From assembly GCA_048594975.1 (NCBI GenBank), contig JBMDXQ010000101.1, forward strand, positions 1 to 64,000: 64,000 bases of DNA, written 5' to 3'. The notes below the pieces were generated by a model that saw only the letters and a list, made by a program, of their open reading frames with translations, ran no database searches and was not told the DNA's origin. Position 1 is the stretch's first letter; each line of letters starts with the position of its first letter. Source of the DNA: JBMDXB01 sp048594975. Lineage in GTDB: Bacteria > Acidobacteriota > Vicinamibacteria > Vicinamibacterales > 2-12-FULL-66-21. The translations under genes were made by a program, and so were the position numbers. Shown in pieces: positions 7,580-16,207 of this stretch.

Positions 7580-7919
7580 CAGATGCCCTGCCCGTACGCG
7601 TGCTTTCCGTCGTCGAGCCGGAACGGCGCGCCAAGATCGAGCCGATCGTCGCGTAGGCGAGGAAGCGCCAGTTCACGAGGTCGCGCGAGTGCAGGATCGG
7701 CAGCCCCGGCATGCTGTGCATGGTCGTGCCGGTCAGGCAAAAGTCCCGGCCGACCCGGATCATGTCGCAGTCGGAGAACTCATCGTAGAACAGCGGGTTG
7801 GAGAAGGTGCCGTTGCCGTTATCGGCCGTCCAGGTGTCCGCCCGCGGGGTACCCGCGCCGACGATCGCGGCCAGAAAGGCAAATCCGAGCGGCCGTGTGA
7901 TCCCGTGAATGCGCGTCAT
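7580..7919 (-). pseudogene. GH43-family glycosidase N-terminal fragment
   Basis: Starts with a signal peptide (TRPLGFAFLAAIVGAGTPRA), then the N-terminal blade of a GH43 beta-xylosidase/arabinofuranosidase-like propeller: FSNPLFYDEFSDCDMIRVG, FCLTGTTMHSMPGLPILHS, DLVNWRFLAYA. The frame then shifts, and DLGAPFRLDDGKHAYGQGIW (ending WAP) continues in a second frame before homology ends. A full GH43 enzyme has 300-550 residues; only about 110 remain. The expected catalytic Asp position near 'SDPDM' reads SDCDM. It is a dead fragment, presumably from plant-polysaccharide metabolism. Confidence 0.8.
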
Positions 7920-8130
7920 GGCATGTCCCGTCACGTGCAGGCCCGCCAGTATTGTCACCTGGTCCGGGTGGTCCCGAGTCCCCGGGTTGCGGGCGGTTTC
8001 GTCGGGGGATCTTCGGGATGTCCGCCTGCAGCGGCCGCCTCCGGGCTTCGGAGGGCCAGCCCCGCGGCCGGTGAGCATCTCGTGCCGGATGCACGTGGCG
8101 TGCGCACCACGACGGCTCGCGACGCTTCTA

Positions 8131-8136
8131 TATAAT
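8131..8136 (+). promoter_or_regulatory. TATAAT -10 box placed for a leaderless mRNA
   Basis: A perfect TATAAT ends five bases before the TTG start codon at 8142. With the usual 6-7 base spacing, transcription would begin at or beside the start codon, and no Shine-Dalgarno sequence is visible. No good -35 hexamer was found. Confidence 0.45.
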
Positions 8137-8141
8137 GACCG

Positions 8142-9356
8142 TTGTCTTCCGCCGAGCCGCACCTCTCCATCGTCGCCGTCCGCCTCGAACGCACATCCGA
8201 CCGCGCGGCCTTCCTCGAGCAGCTTCGCCGGGAGATCGACGCGCTCGGCGTTCCCGCTGAGATTCTCGAAGCGCCACGCGGCGGCGGCTACGGGGAGCAG
8301 CTGCGCCGCGCGCTGCAGCAGGCGCGCGGCGCGTTCGTGCTCACCGTCGACCCAGACTTCTCGGGGCCGATGACGTTCCTCACCGATCTGTGGGCGCGTC
8401 GGCACGACGCGGAGATCGTCGTGGCCTCGCGATACGTCCCCGGCGGCCGGGCCGAGATGCCGGCCGCACGGCGCGCGGCGAGCCGCCTGCTCAACGCCGC
8501 CTTCCGCCGCGGTCTGAGCGTGGGCGTTCACGACGGTTCCAGCTCGATGCGTCTCTACCGCACCGCGGCGATTCGATCGCTGAGGCTGAACGCCGCGGAC
8601 TACGACATCCTGCAGGAAGTGCTGGTGCGCGCGCACGCCGAGGGCTGGCGCGTGCTCGAAGTGCCGTTCCGGTTCCGCCCGAGTGCCGCCGTTGCGTCCA
8701 AGGCGCACGTGGCGCTCGCGGCGGCGTACGGCCGCACCCTGTGGTCGCTCTGGAAGCTGCGCAACTCGATTGCCGCGGCGGACTACGACTTCCGCGCGCA
8801 CGACAGTCCCATCCCGCTTCAGCGCTACTGGCAGCGTCGCCGTTATCGCGACATCACCGGCCTGGTCGCCGGCGAGGGTCCGGTGCTGGACGTCGGCTGC
8901 GGCTCCAGCCGGATCATCGGTGCGCTGCCGAACGGGAGCGTGGCCGTCGACATCCAGATGAACAAGCTGCGCTTCGCGCGTCGCTTCGGAACGCCGCTCG
9001 TGCAGGCCTCCGGGTTCGCGCTGCCGTTTGCCGACGGCGCGTTCCCGTGCGTGCTCTGCTCGCAGGTGATCGAGCACGTGCCGATGGTCCCGTCGATGAT
9101 CGACGAGCTGTGCCGCGTGCTCAGGCCCGCCGGCCGCCTGGTGCTCGGCACGCCCGACTACGACCGCTGGGAATGGGTGTGGATGGAGAAGGCGTACCGG
9201 ATCGCCGCGCCCGGCGGCTATGCCGACGAACACATCTCGCACTACACGCGAAAGGGACTGCTCGAGGAGTTCGCCCGCCGGGGATACACGCACGAGGCGA
9301 CGCGCTACATCCTGCGCGGCGAGCTGATCCTGGCGTTCCGGAAGCCGGCGCGATGA
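8142..9356 (+). CDS. Glycosyltransferase family 2 / SAM methyltransferase fusion
   Basis: Two-domain protein of 404 residues. Residues about 1-215 are a GT-A (family 2) domain like dolichyl-phosphate-sugar synthases: FVLTVDPDFSGPMTFL (DxD-like DPDFS), EIVVASRYVPGGRAEMPA and DYDILQEVLVRAHAEGWRV. Residues about 235-400 are a class I methyltransferase: GPVLDVGCGSSRIIGALP (motif I), FPCVLCSQVIEHVP and LCRVLRPAGRLVLGTPD. The start is TTG because an in-frame TGA lies directly upstream and the preceding ATG is in another frame. It overlaps the next gene, a YfhO-like polytopic protein, by ATGA, so it probably works with it in making or modifying a polyprenyl-linked or surface glycan. Acceptors are unknown. 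The N-terminal domain lacks the usual initial Val-Val-Ile-Pro motif. Confidence 0.85.
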   Translation: MSSAEPHLSIVAVRLERTSDRAAFLEQLRREIDALGVPAEILEAPRGGGYGEQLRRALQQARGAFVLTVDPDFSGPMTFLTDLWARRHDAEIVVASRYVPGGRAEMPAARRAASRLLNAAFRRGLSVGVHDGSSSMRLYRTAAIRSLRLNAADYDILQEVLVRAHAEGWRVLEVPFRFRPSAAVASKAHVALAAAYGRTLWSLWKLRNSIAAADYDFRAHDSPIPLQRYWQRRRYRDITGLVAGEGPVLDVGCGSSRIIGALPNGSVAVDIQMNKLRFARRFGTPLVQASGFALPFADGAFPCVLCSQVIEHVPMVPSMIDELCRVLRPAGRLVLGTPDYDRWEWVWMEKAYRIAAPGGYADEHISHYTRKGLLEEFARRGYTHEATRYILRGELILAFRKPAR

Positions 9357-11434
9357 CACCGCCGCGCGCCCGCCACCGTGCCGTCACCGCCCTCATCGGG
9401 ATGTGCGGGGTTGCGCTCCTCGCTCCGCTCGTGCGGCCGCTACTCACCGGCGAGGTGTTCGTCCACAACGATCTCTCGAGATTCCACCTGCCCGTACGCC
9501 ACCTGTATCACCAGGCGCTGCACGCCGGCGACACGGTGCTGTGGACCCCGGCGATCCTCTCTGGCCTGTACGTACACGGCGAAGGCCAGGCAGGCATGCT
9601 TCACCCGCTGCATCAGCTGCTCTATCGATTTCTGCCGCTTGGCACGGCGTTCGATCTCGAGCTGATCGCGAGCTACCCTGCTGCTTTTGCCGGGATGCAT
9701 TGGCTGCTGCGGCGCCTCGCCATCGGCCGCGCTGCGTCGCTCTTCGGCGCGCTGCTCTTCGCCTTCAGCGGGTTCAACCTGCTCCACCACCTCCACGTCA
9801 ACATGGTGGCGGTGGTCGCGCACCTGCCGTGGCTGCTGGCCGCGGCCGACGTCCTGATCGTCGATCCACGCAGGCGCGCGCGGCTGCTGGCGTTCGCCGG
9901 CGTCTCGGCGGTCCTCGCGTCCGAGTTGCTGCTCGGCTTTCCACAGGCCGCCTGGTGGAACCTCATCACGCTTGCCGCGTTCGCGCTGTTCCGCGGCGGC
10001 GAGACGCGACGATGGCGGGCGCTCGCGCCATGCGCGGCCGCCGTCCTCCTGGGTGCCCTGCTGGCTGCCGTCCAGCTCCTGCCGACTGCCGACTTCGCCC
10101 TGCACTCGACCCGCGCGGGCGTCTCGCAGGACTTCGCGCTCACCCTCTCGCTGCACCCCTACAACCTGCTGCAGCTGTGGTCGCCGTACTTCTTCGCGCG
10201 GGGCGCGTACAGCCAGGGCGAGTTCATGTGGTTCCACGAGTTCGGGATCTATTCCGGCGCCGTCCTCCCGATCGGGCTGTTGTGGGCGTGGTGTCGGCGC
10301 AACGCGCTCGCGCAGCATCGCGCCCTCATCGTCGGACTGACAGTGTTCGCTGCGGCGGCGACGGTCCTGGCGTTCGGCAAGTACGGCGGTGTCGCGGAGC
10401 TGCTCGCGCACCTGCCCGTCCTCGGATCGTTGCGCGCTCCCGCCCGCTACTTCGTCCTGGCGCAGTTCGCGCTGGTGATTCTCGCGGCGATTGCGTTCGA
10501 CGACCTGCTGGCGATCGCCGACGGGCGCACCGCGCCCGCCCAGCGCCTCGCGCCGCTGTGGATTCCGGCGGCGCTTGGCATCGCGACGACGCTGGCACTG
10601 AATACCGGGGTGTTCGGGTATGGCCGCCACACGTTCGCCAGCGCCACGACGGCAGCCAGCGGGGTAGGCATCGTCGTGGCCGTGACGCTGCTGGTCCATC
10701 TCGCGGGGCGCCGCGCGAGGTGGGCGCCGGCAGGTTTGGTCGTCCTCACCACCGCCGATCTTGCCGCGTGGGGACTCGCGTACCTGTATCGCGTGCCGCC
10801 AGCCGCCGTCGAGGACCTGACAGCGGGCATCCCGCCCACGCCGGCGGAGCCGGCCGCATCCTACGCGGCCGCTCCCGCCTCCGGCCCGTACACCCACAAC
10901 GTGCTCGTGCTGCGCGGATACCGGCTCACCACCGGCTATGCAGGTCTCTTTCCCGCAACCCGGCACCCGCTGGGCGGCGAGACCGCGCTGCGCCTGTCCG
11001 GAACGCAGTGGCGGTTCGCCGCAGACGGGTCGCGGCTCCCGATCGAAGGCGCCGTCGATCGCGTGCGGCTGCTCGACGAGCAGGGACAGGTCTCGACCGG
11101 AACGGTGCGGCTCACCGTCGATCGGCCGGGACGGCTGATCGCGGAGACCGACGCGCCCGGGCGGCGCGTGCTCGCGTTGACGGAGCGCTTCCACGAGGGC
11201 TGGTCGGCAACCGCGGACGGCTCCACGCTACCGGTGGTCCGAGTGGAGGGCGACTTCCTGGGGTGCGTGGTAGAAAGCGGTACGCACCGGGTGGAGCTCC
11301 GCTTCATGCCGCGCAGCTTCATGTACGGGTCGGTGATCTCGATTGCGGCGGCGGTGCTGCTGACGGGAGTGCTCCTGGCGCGATGGGGACGAGCGCCCGG
11401 GAAGAGAACGCGGCACCTGGCGCGCACGGGCTGA
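9353..11434 (+). CDS. YfhO-like multi-pass membrane protein
   Basis: 693 residues with about a dozen predicted membrane helices and a soluble C-terminal beta-rich domain. The N-terminal region (EVFVHNDLSRFHLPVRHLYH, LWTPAILSGLYVHGEGQAGM) carries the Asp-containing luminal loop seen in GT-C-type proteins, and FSGFNLLHHLHVNMVAVVAH and YFFARGAYSQGEFMWFHEFG are typical of the Bacterial membrane protein YfhO family. The extracytoplasmic tail (LTERFHEGWSATADG, VEGDFLGCVVESGTHRVELR) is also characteristic. YfhO in Gram-positives glycosylates lipoteichoic acid. Start ATG overlaps the stop of the upstream fusion gene (ATGA), indicating translational coupling with the glycosyltransferase/methyltransferase. 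Confidence 0.88.
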   Translation: MTPPRARHRAVTALIGMCGVALLAPLVRPLLTGEVFVHNDLSRFHLPVRHLYHQALHAGDTVLWTPAILSGLYVHGEGQAGMLHPLHQLLYRFLPLGTAFDLELIASYPAAFAGMHWLLRRLAIGRAASLFGALLFAFSGFNLLHHLHVNMVAVVAHLPWLLAAADVLIVDPRRRARLLAFAGVSAVLASELLLGFPQAAWWNLITLAAFALFRGGETRRWRALAPCAAAVLLGALLAAVQLLPTADFALHSTRAGVSQDFALTLSLHPYNLLQLWSPYFFARGAYSQGEFMWFHEFGIYSGAVLPIGLLWAWCRRNALAQHRALIVGLTVFAAAATVLAFGKYGGVAELLAHLPVLGSLRAPARYFVLAQFALVILAAIAFDDLLAIADGRTAPAQRLAPLWIPAALGIATTLALNTGVFGYGRHTFASATTAASGVGIVVAVTLLVHLAGRRARWAPAGLVVLTTADLAAWGLAYLYRVPPAAVEDLTAGIPPTPAEPAASYAAAPASGPYTHNVLVLRGYRLTTGYAGLFPATRHPLGGETALRLSGTQWRFAADGSRLPIEGAVDRVRLLDEQGQVSTGTVRLTVDRPGRLIAETDAPGRRVLALTERFHEGWSATADGSTLPVVRVEGDFLGCVVESGTHRVELRFMPRSFMYGSVISIAAAVLLTGVLLARWGRAPGKRTRHLARTG

Positions 11435-11443
11435 GGGGATTCG

Positions 11444-11663
11444 CGGCAGGAGGACTCCAGATTTCGTCGTCGACGCCGCCGAGCCCCTCGCCGGTCCAGT
11501 GCCCCGCCAGCCGCGCCATGTCGGCAATGGTGGCGGCAGGGGGGCGGCTGCCGGCGGAAGGCTCGATCGTGCGCTCCGTCACCTTTTCCTGGCCGGTTGC
11601 CCCGGAACCCGCCGAGGCGGCGATCGCCGTCGCCATGACCACTCGAACGACCATACCGCGCAT
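11444..11663 (-). pseudogene. DUF6265-like exported protein, 3'-truncated
   Basis: A GGAGGTGA ribosome-binding site and ATG open a frame with a signal peptide (MRGMVVRVVMATAIAASAGS), then IADMARLAGHWTGEGLGGVD followed by EIWSPPA. This matches the beginning of small DUF6265-type proteins, in which the next segment normally reads about 'GGTMMGMFR'. Here homology ends after SPPAAN and the frame runs antisense into the YfhO gene. Only about 70 of an expected 160-190 residues survive. The good ribosome-binding site shows the 5' end was a real gene. Confidence 0.65.
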
Positions 11664-11813
11664 GAAGTCACCTCCCCGTTGCGAACGCCCGCGTCCGACC
11701 ACCACTCAGCGCGCACGCTTGGTCGCCCTAATCGTCGAGACGGCGCGCGTGGGCCGGTGCTCGACCAGATGGCCGGCTGGGCGAAACGGCACCATGCGGT
11801 TTACGGCACGCCT

Positions 11814-13158
11814 TCAATCCCTGCCGCCGGACGGCGACGGCTGAAAGAAGTGCGCGGCCACGTAGCGGGCGACCGCGCGCCCCAGGGTGGCGCCTTCCTG
11901 GTCGGAGTTGCGGAAGTGGAAGCCGACCACGACGCGCGCGCGATCCACGTCCTTGACGACGTCGTGCAGGCGGGCGTACTCACGCGTGGTGCCGGTGATG
12001 CGGCTGTCGATCGAAAGGCTGACGCGATCGGTACCGAAGAACGTGGACAGCGTTTCCGCCAGCGCGCTGCTGTGGCACGCGTGCGCCGAGGGGTACTCGG
12101 GGAAGTTCGGCGTCGTCCGCAGCGGCCGCCAGCCGGGGTCGGCGTCGGTCGCCGGATTGCCGTCCGTCTCCGCCGCCGGGATGGCCTGGTGCGGCCGCCA
12201 GAACCAGTACGTGTACTTGGCCTCGAAGCAGGCGATCATCGCGTCGCCCCCGGCAACGTGCACCATCGCCAGCATTCGCGCGGTCTCAACCAGGCCAAGG
12301 CCGCGCGCCGCGGCGAGCCGCAGCACCGCGTCGTTCCATTGCCGCAGGTCGTGATCCGTCCAGAAGAGCGCCGCGGTCGTCTGCTCGGGACGCCGCGCGC
12401 CACTGTCGAAACGCCCGACCTTCGCGACGTCCTGGAAATCCTCCGCATAGTCGGCACTCGTCAGGCGGTTGGGGCCGTCGGGCCGGAACTGAGCGCCGTT
12501 TGCGAGCGCGAGCGGACGGATCCCGGGCATTCGCAGGCCGACAGCGGGCGACGCCCCCGGGTCCCAGACGCCGGGACCTGGTGACGGCGGGTCGAGGTCA
12601 TCGGGCAGCGGGTTCGCCTCTCTCCCGTCGTTCGCACGCAGCGCGAGCACCGTCGCCGCCGCCTGCTCCCCCGACGGCAACTCCGCTCGTCTTGGCCGGA
12701 CTCTCTGGAATCTGCGCGAGATAGGCCGCGTACCTCCCGTCGAGAAGCGCCTGCTGCGCAGGCGTCAGCCCGAGACCGGGCTGCAGCCCGACGAGCACGT
12801 GATGGGCGGCGGTGGCAATCGCGGCGTGCGGCGACGCGTCCGGCGGCGCGCTCAGTTCGGCGGCATACGGACGATGGCCGCGCGCGATCGCGACCGCCGC
12901 ATCGTACATGGCCGCGTGGACGATGCCCATGTACACGGCGGCCTCGCCGGGGACCTTGTTGCCGTAGTTTTCCGCGCCGAAGATGCCGCCCGGCCCGGGC
13001 GGGACGATGGCGCGCCGGGCCTCGTGGCTCCAGTCGACGACCGGGGCGGGGCCAAGGGCGGCGAGTGGTTGCTGCGCCCGGGCCGTCACGTCCATGGTAG
13101 TTGCCACCGTCAGCGCGAGGGCGGCGGCGACGGCCGCAAAACAGATCGTTCGCCTCAT
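11814..13158 (-). pseudogene. Vanadium-dependent haloperoxidase-like protein (PAP2 superfamily), one frameshift
   Basis: Exported protein beginning MRRTICFAAVAAALALTVA, preceded by a GGAGAGG ribosome-binding site. The N-terminal half (GNKVPGEAAVYMGIVHAAMY) and C-terminal half (TYWFWRPHQAIPA, NFPEYPSAHACHSSALAE, GTTREYARLHDVVKDVDRAR) form a vanadium chloroperoxidase-like fold. The expected vanadate-binding residues are visible: Arg in FWRPHQ, Ser-Ala-His in PSAHA, and a final Arg/His in FHFRNSDQEG. The halves are in different frames. The junction is a run of five G (minus strand, about 12670-12675), where four would restore GEQAAATVLAL in frame. A homopolymer sequencing error is therefore as likely as true inactivation. 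Confidence 0.82.
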
Positions 13159-13302
13159 CGGGACCTCTCCAACTCCGGGGCCAAACGTCCACCCGGGAGG
13201 CAAACGTACGAGCTGCAAGAAGTCCCCACAAGTTCAACGATCGCACCATGGCGGTTCGATTTTCGGACTGGCCCCCGCGGTGTGCCCGTGCCAGGATGCG
13301 CC

Positions 13303-14037
13303 ATGCAGAAGTACAACCAGTACTGTCCCGTCGCCCGCGCAACGGAAATCGTCGGCGACCGCTGGACGCCGCTCATCATGCGCGAGCTAATCCTGGGCAG
13401 CCACCGGTTCAACGAGATCGAGCGAGGACTGCCGGGCATTTCGCGGTCGCTGCTCTCATCCCGCCTGCGCGACCTCGAGCGGTCGGGTGTGGTCGAGCGG
13501 CTGCCCGGTGCGCATGCGGGAACGACGGAGTATCACCTGTCCGAGTCCGGAAGGGACCTGAAAACGGTCATCGAAGCGCTCGGCGCCTGGGGTGTGCGCT
13601 GGGCGTTCGGCGAACCGCACCCGGAGGAGCTCGATGCCGGCCTGCTGGCGTGGAAGGTGCATCAGCGGATCAACCGCGAGCTGCTGCCCGAACGGCGGAC
13701 CGTGGTCGAGTTCGATTTCACCGGCCCTCGCGCGCAGCGCGTGTGGCTGCTGCTCGAGCCCTCGGAAGTGTCGGTGTGCGTCACCCCGCCGCGGTTCGAC
13801 ACCGACCTCGTCGTCCGCGCGGATCTCGGGTTCTTCTACCAGCTCTGGCTGGGGAAGGTCGGATACGATGCGGCGATCCGGTGCCACGGCGTGGTCGTCG
13901 AAGGATCTCCCGCGCTCGCGAGGCAGCTTCCACGGTGGCTGATGTGGAGTCCCATGGCACGCCTGGTGCGCGAGCACGAGCGCGAGAAGGCGGAGCTGTC
14001 GCGCGAACGCCCGACGGGCGCCCACCACGCGGTCTGA
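13303..14037 (+). CDS. HxlR-family regulator with SCP2-like C-terminal domain
   Basis: 244 residues. The N-terminal winged helix (about 1-105) has the HxlR signature CPVARATEIVGDRWTPLIMR followed by LILGSHRFNEIERGLPGISR and LSSRLRDLERSGVVER. The second half (LLEPSEVSVCVTPPRFDTDL, ADLGFFYQLWLGKVGYDAAI) resembles a sterol-carrier-protein-2 type ligand-binding domain, an arrangement known in some HxlR proteins. The conserved Cys8 of HxlR redox or electrophile sensing is present (NQYCPVA). Start ATG has AGGA nearby. It is transcribed divergently from the haloperoxidase-like gene, which may be its target (inference). Confidence 0.88.
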   Translation: MQKYNQYCPVARATEIVGDRWTPLIMRELILGSHRFNEIERGLPGISRSLLSSRLRDLERSGVVERLPGAHAGTTEYHLSESGRDLKTVIEALGAWGVRWAFGEPHPEELDAGLLAWKVHQRINRELLPERRTVVEFDFTGPRAQRVWLLLEPSEVSVCVTPPRFDTDLVVRADLGFFYQLWLGKVGYDAAIRCHGVVVEGSPALARQLPRWLMWSPMARLVREHEREKAELSRERPTGAHHAV

Positions 14038-14145
14038 CGCCGACATCACGGCCTGCGCCAATGAACCTGTCATCAGTTTCCGGATCGCAACGCGCTGCGA
14101 AACATCGATCCGATGGACAGGTGAACTGGCCGCTATCGAATCCCG

Positions 14146-14499
14146 ATGAGCTTGTCCAAACGGGCCAGCGATCTGCCACCGCTTCAGGATTCGATCGGCC
14201 GGCCTCTGAAGAGCGGCTCGACATTTGCACGACGGCCCGGCCTACGGAGGCGCGTTGGTCTTCTGTATACCAACGCGACGTTTCGCTTGAAAACGTGGCA
14301 ATCCGAAGACGAAATCAATGCACGTCTGCGCGAACTGACCCGTGACGTGCGGCTGCTGCGCAACGAGTTACTCGCACTCGCGGCCGCCCGCCCGTCCGAC
14401 CCGCGCGTCGCCCGCTCCCCCGATCCTCCGCCCACGACGACTCAGCCGCTCGATGAAGAGCGCAAGCTGCGCCTGATCCCCAAGCGGAGACGCCAGTGA
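14146..14499 (+). CDS. Hypothetical protein with short coiled-coil segment
   Basis: Unrecognised. The last 70 codons look protein-like: EDEINARLRELTRDVRLLRN is amphipathic and would form a short coiled coil, followed by a Pro-rich linker and a basic tail (RKLRLIPKRRRQ). The upstream part (LPPLQDSIGRPLKSGSTFAR) has no such character and no ribosome-binding site precedes ATG, so translation may start later, for example at TTG 14287. It precedes the zinc-ribbon/receiver gene by about 100 bases and could be co-transcribed with it. The 14038-14145 stretch before it holds nothing recognised. Confidence 0.35.
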   Translation: MSLSKRASDLPPLQDSIGRPLKSGSTFARRPGLRRRVGLLYTNATFRLKTWQSEDEINARLRELTRDVRLLRNELLALAAARPSDPRVARSPDPPPTTTQPLDEERKLRLIPKRRRQ

Positions 14500-14600
14500 T
14501 CGACCGCCCCGACCGCATCCGGCGCCGCATAACCGCCAGCCGCCCCACCCCGGCCCTCGCGGCGGAACCGCCACTGCAAACCTGAAGTCCTTTCCACGAG

Positions 14601-15161
14601 ATGGTCTTCGGCATCACCTGCCCGGCGTGCGATTCGACCGCAGTGCTGCTCGGCGCCCCGGCCGAACCGTCGATCTATCGCTTCCAGTGCGACCGCTGCG
14701 GCGTCGAGTGGGCGGGGCGGCCGCCGCTGGAAGACGTCCCGAGGGACGAGCCGGGTTCGTCCGACGCGGGTGGTACGAAACCACCCAAGATTCTCGTGCT
14801 CGACGACGACCCGGACGTGACCGCGGCGGTCGGCGCCACCCTGTCGGATCTGGGCGCCGTCTACACCGCAACGACGTCCGCGCAGGCGCTCGTGCTCGCG
14901 GAGATCGTCCAGCCGGATCTCGGCGTGATCGACATCATCCTGCCGCGCATGGATGGTCTTGCCGTGGTCGAGGCCATGCGCCGCATCCCCGGACTCTCAG
15001 GCGTGCCAGTCATCTTCATCACGGGATCGGATCGCGTCGATCTCGCCGTGCGCGCGCGCGAACTCGGCGTGGTCGCCGTGCTGTACAAGCCGCTCGAAGA
15101 CCAGGCGCTCCGACAGGCGGCGATGAGCAGCCTGCAGCGCGTGAAGCCCGCTTCAACCTGA
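14601..15161 (+). CDS. Zinc-ribbon plus CheY-like receiver protein
   Basis: 186 residues. The N-terminal 35 residues form a four-cysteine zinc ribbon (ITCPACDSTAVL then RFQCDRCGVEW). A linker leads to a receiver domain (about 62-180) with acidic pair in ILVLDDDPDVTAAV, phospho-acceptor Asp in LGVIDIILPRMDGLAVV, conserved Thr in VIFITGSDRV and Lys in AVLYKPLEDQ. No output domain follows, so it would signal through protein contact, perhaps by the zinc ribbon. No kinase is adjacent. The architecture is uncommon; single-domain receivers usually lack a ribbon. The 3' end overlaps the convergent MobA-like gene by 9 bases. Confidence 0.85.
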   Translation: MVFGITCPACDSTAVLLGAPAEPSIYRFQCDRCGVEWAGRPPLEDVPRDEPGSSDAGGTKPPKILVLDDDPDVTAAVGATLSDLGAVYTATTSAQALVLAEIVQPDLGVIDIILPRMDGLAVVEAMRRIPGLSGVPVIFITGSDRVDLAVRARELGVVAVLYKPLEDQALRQAAMSSLQRVKPAST

Positions 15162-15758
15162 ATCGCCGGCCCGCTCGATCAGGCGGGCATAGTCCGCGGG
15201 GGTGTCGACATCCGACACCACGGCAGCATCGTCCACCTCCACGTCGAGCACGCGGGACGCGTGCGCGCTCATCACGCTCCTTGCCCCTGCCGAGCCGTCT
15301 GCACGACGCAGCTCCGCAAACATCGCGCGCGAGACGATCACCGGGTGGCCGTGACGACCGTGGTAGGCGGGCCGCACGATCGCGGCCGACGACGAGGTGA
15401 AGGCCTGCAGCAGCGTGGACACGATGCGGCGGTCGATCAGGGGCATGTCCACCGGCGTGAACATGACCGCGGTCACTCCCGGCCGGTCGGCGACGTTCAA
15501 GCCGGCGAGCAGCGACGAGAGCTGGCCCTGGTCCGCGGCGGGGTTCTCCACGTAACGCGCGCCGTGCGCCTCGACCTCGGTCCGCAGCGCTTCGTTGCCG
15601 GGCCTGCCGACGACGAGCACGTCGTCGAGGCCGCCCTCGCGCAGGGCGACGATCAGGGCGGCGACGAAGGTGGCGCCACCCTGTCCACGGGGCAGGAGCG
15701 CTTTGTCGCGCCCCATGCGGGCCGACGACCCCGCGGCGAGCACGAGCCCGGCGACCAT
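15153..15758 (-). CDS. MobA-like nucleotidyltransferase (NTP_transf_3)
   Basis: 201 residues beginning MVAGLVLAAGSSARMGRDKA, the nucleotide-binding signature LAAGxSxRMGxxK of MobA/MocA/CTP:molybdopterin cytidylyltransferases. VMFTPVDMPLIDR is the metal-binding Asp motif, and AYHGRHGHPVIVSRAMF is the GHP motif characteristic of MocA rather than MobA. It probably transfers CMP or GMP to molybdopterin, matching the presence of moaE and moaD at 33 kb. The start is fixed by the signature lying immediately after it. It stands alone on the minus strand and overlaps the zinc-ribbon/receiver gene end to end. Confidence 0.85.
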   Translation of the reverse strand: MVAGLVLAAGSSARMGRDKALLPRGQGGATFVAALIVALREGGLDDVLVVGRPGNEALRTEVEAHGARYVENPAADQGQLSSLLAGLNVADRPGVTAVMFTPVDMPLIDRRIVSTLLQAFTSSSAAIVRPAYHGRHGHPVIVSRAMFAELRRADGSAGARSVMSAHASRVLDVEVDDAAVVSDVDTPADYARLIERAGDSG

Positions 15759-15765
15759 GTCGGCA

Positions 15766-15793
15766 TTGTACCGGTCCGCAGACGGACTACAAT
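15766..15793 (+). promoter_or_regulatory. Promoter of the small zinc-ribbon gene (leaderless)
   Basis: TTGTAC at 15766-15771 and TACAAT at 15788-15793 are separated by 16 bp. Transcription would start about 15800, two bases before the ATG at 15802. Confidence 0.45.
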
Positions 15794-15801
15794 TTCGTGG
15801 G

Positions 15802-15990
15802 ATGAGCACAGCAGCCCTGACGATGCGCTGCCAGCGGTGCGGTGAGCAGATGGAGATGCGCGATCCTGCGCCCGGCGGCGCGTGGAAACCGGACCAGTTC
15901 TGGGTCTGTCCGAAGTGCGGCCGCCACTTCTGGACGACGCACCCGAACCCGCCCAAGCCGCCGTCCGAGCCGCCGTCGGGGACGCCCTAA
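15802..15990 (+). CDS. 62-residue zinc-ribbon protein
   Basis: Small protein with two CxxC knuckles, RCQRCGEQ and VCPKCGRHFW, forming one zinc ribbon, and a Pro-rich tail (HPNPPKPPSEPPSG). No enzymatic domain. ATG is in frame with a longer opening that runs antisense to the MobA-like gene, and the ATG start matches the promoter just upstream. Function unknown. It lies 200 bases before a cold-shock gene but a separate strong promoter intervenes. Confidence 0.7.
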   Translation: MSTAALTMRCQRCGEQMEMRDPAPGGAWKPDQFWVCPKCGRHFWTTHPNPPKPPSEPPSGTP

Positions 15991-16004
15991 CTCCCTTAGG
16001 TTTC

Positions 16005-16033
16005 TTGACTTCGCGTCTGGAAGTCCCTACACT
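16005..16033 (+). promoter_or_regulatory. Sigma-70 promoter of the cold-shock gene
   Basis: TTGACT at 16005-16010, a 17-bp spacer, and TACACT at 16028-16033. Predicted start near 16040 gives a leader of about 165 bases before the cold-shock ATG. The bases following the -10 (GGCCCGGAT) recur after the TPR-gene promoter at 57188. Confidence 0.75.
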
Positions 16034-16121
16034 GGCCCGGATTTCGAGCTCAGCGAGCGCCGGAAATTCGGCGGCGCCGCTGGGTGCGGGTGAGATCGGC
16101 AGGTCGTCGGTGCTCGGAAGT

Positions 16122-16192
16122 ACGGGCCGCGTCCTCCGGCCCGTGCCCGCATCGGCTCGTAACCCCTGGGATGTTCTCGGGGGTCGGTTTTT
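16122..16192 (+). promoter_or_regulatory. Structured cold-shock leader with attenuator-like hairpin
   Basis: Two hairpins lie in the leader. ACGGGCCG (16122-16129) pairs perfectly with CGGCCCGT (16137-16144) over a 7-base loop. Then ACCCC (16162-16166) pairs with GGGGT (16180-16184), followed by CGG and a run of five T (16188-16192), the form of an intrinsic terminator, ending just before the GGGAGGA ribosome-binding site. Long structured leaders are known regulators of cspA-type genes; this one may be a thermosensitive attenuator. Confidence 0.5.
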
Positions 16193-16207
16193 CGGGAGGA
16201 CACGGGT

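Noticed and set aside
8390..9352. Long plus-strand extension of the YfhO frame over the glycosyltransferase gene
   Set aside because: Arg/Ala/Gly-rich shadow translation. Homology begins only at ATG 9353.
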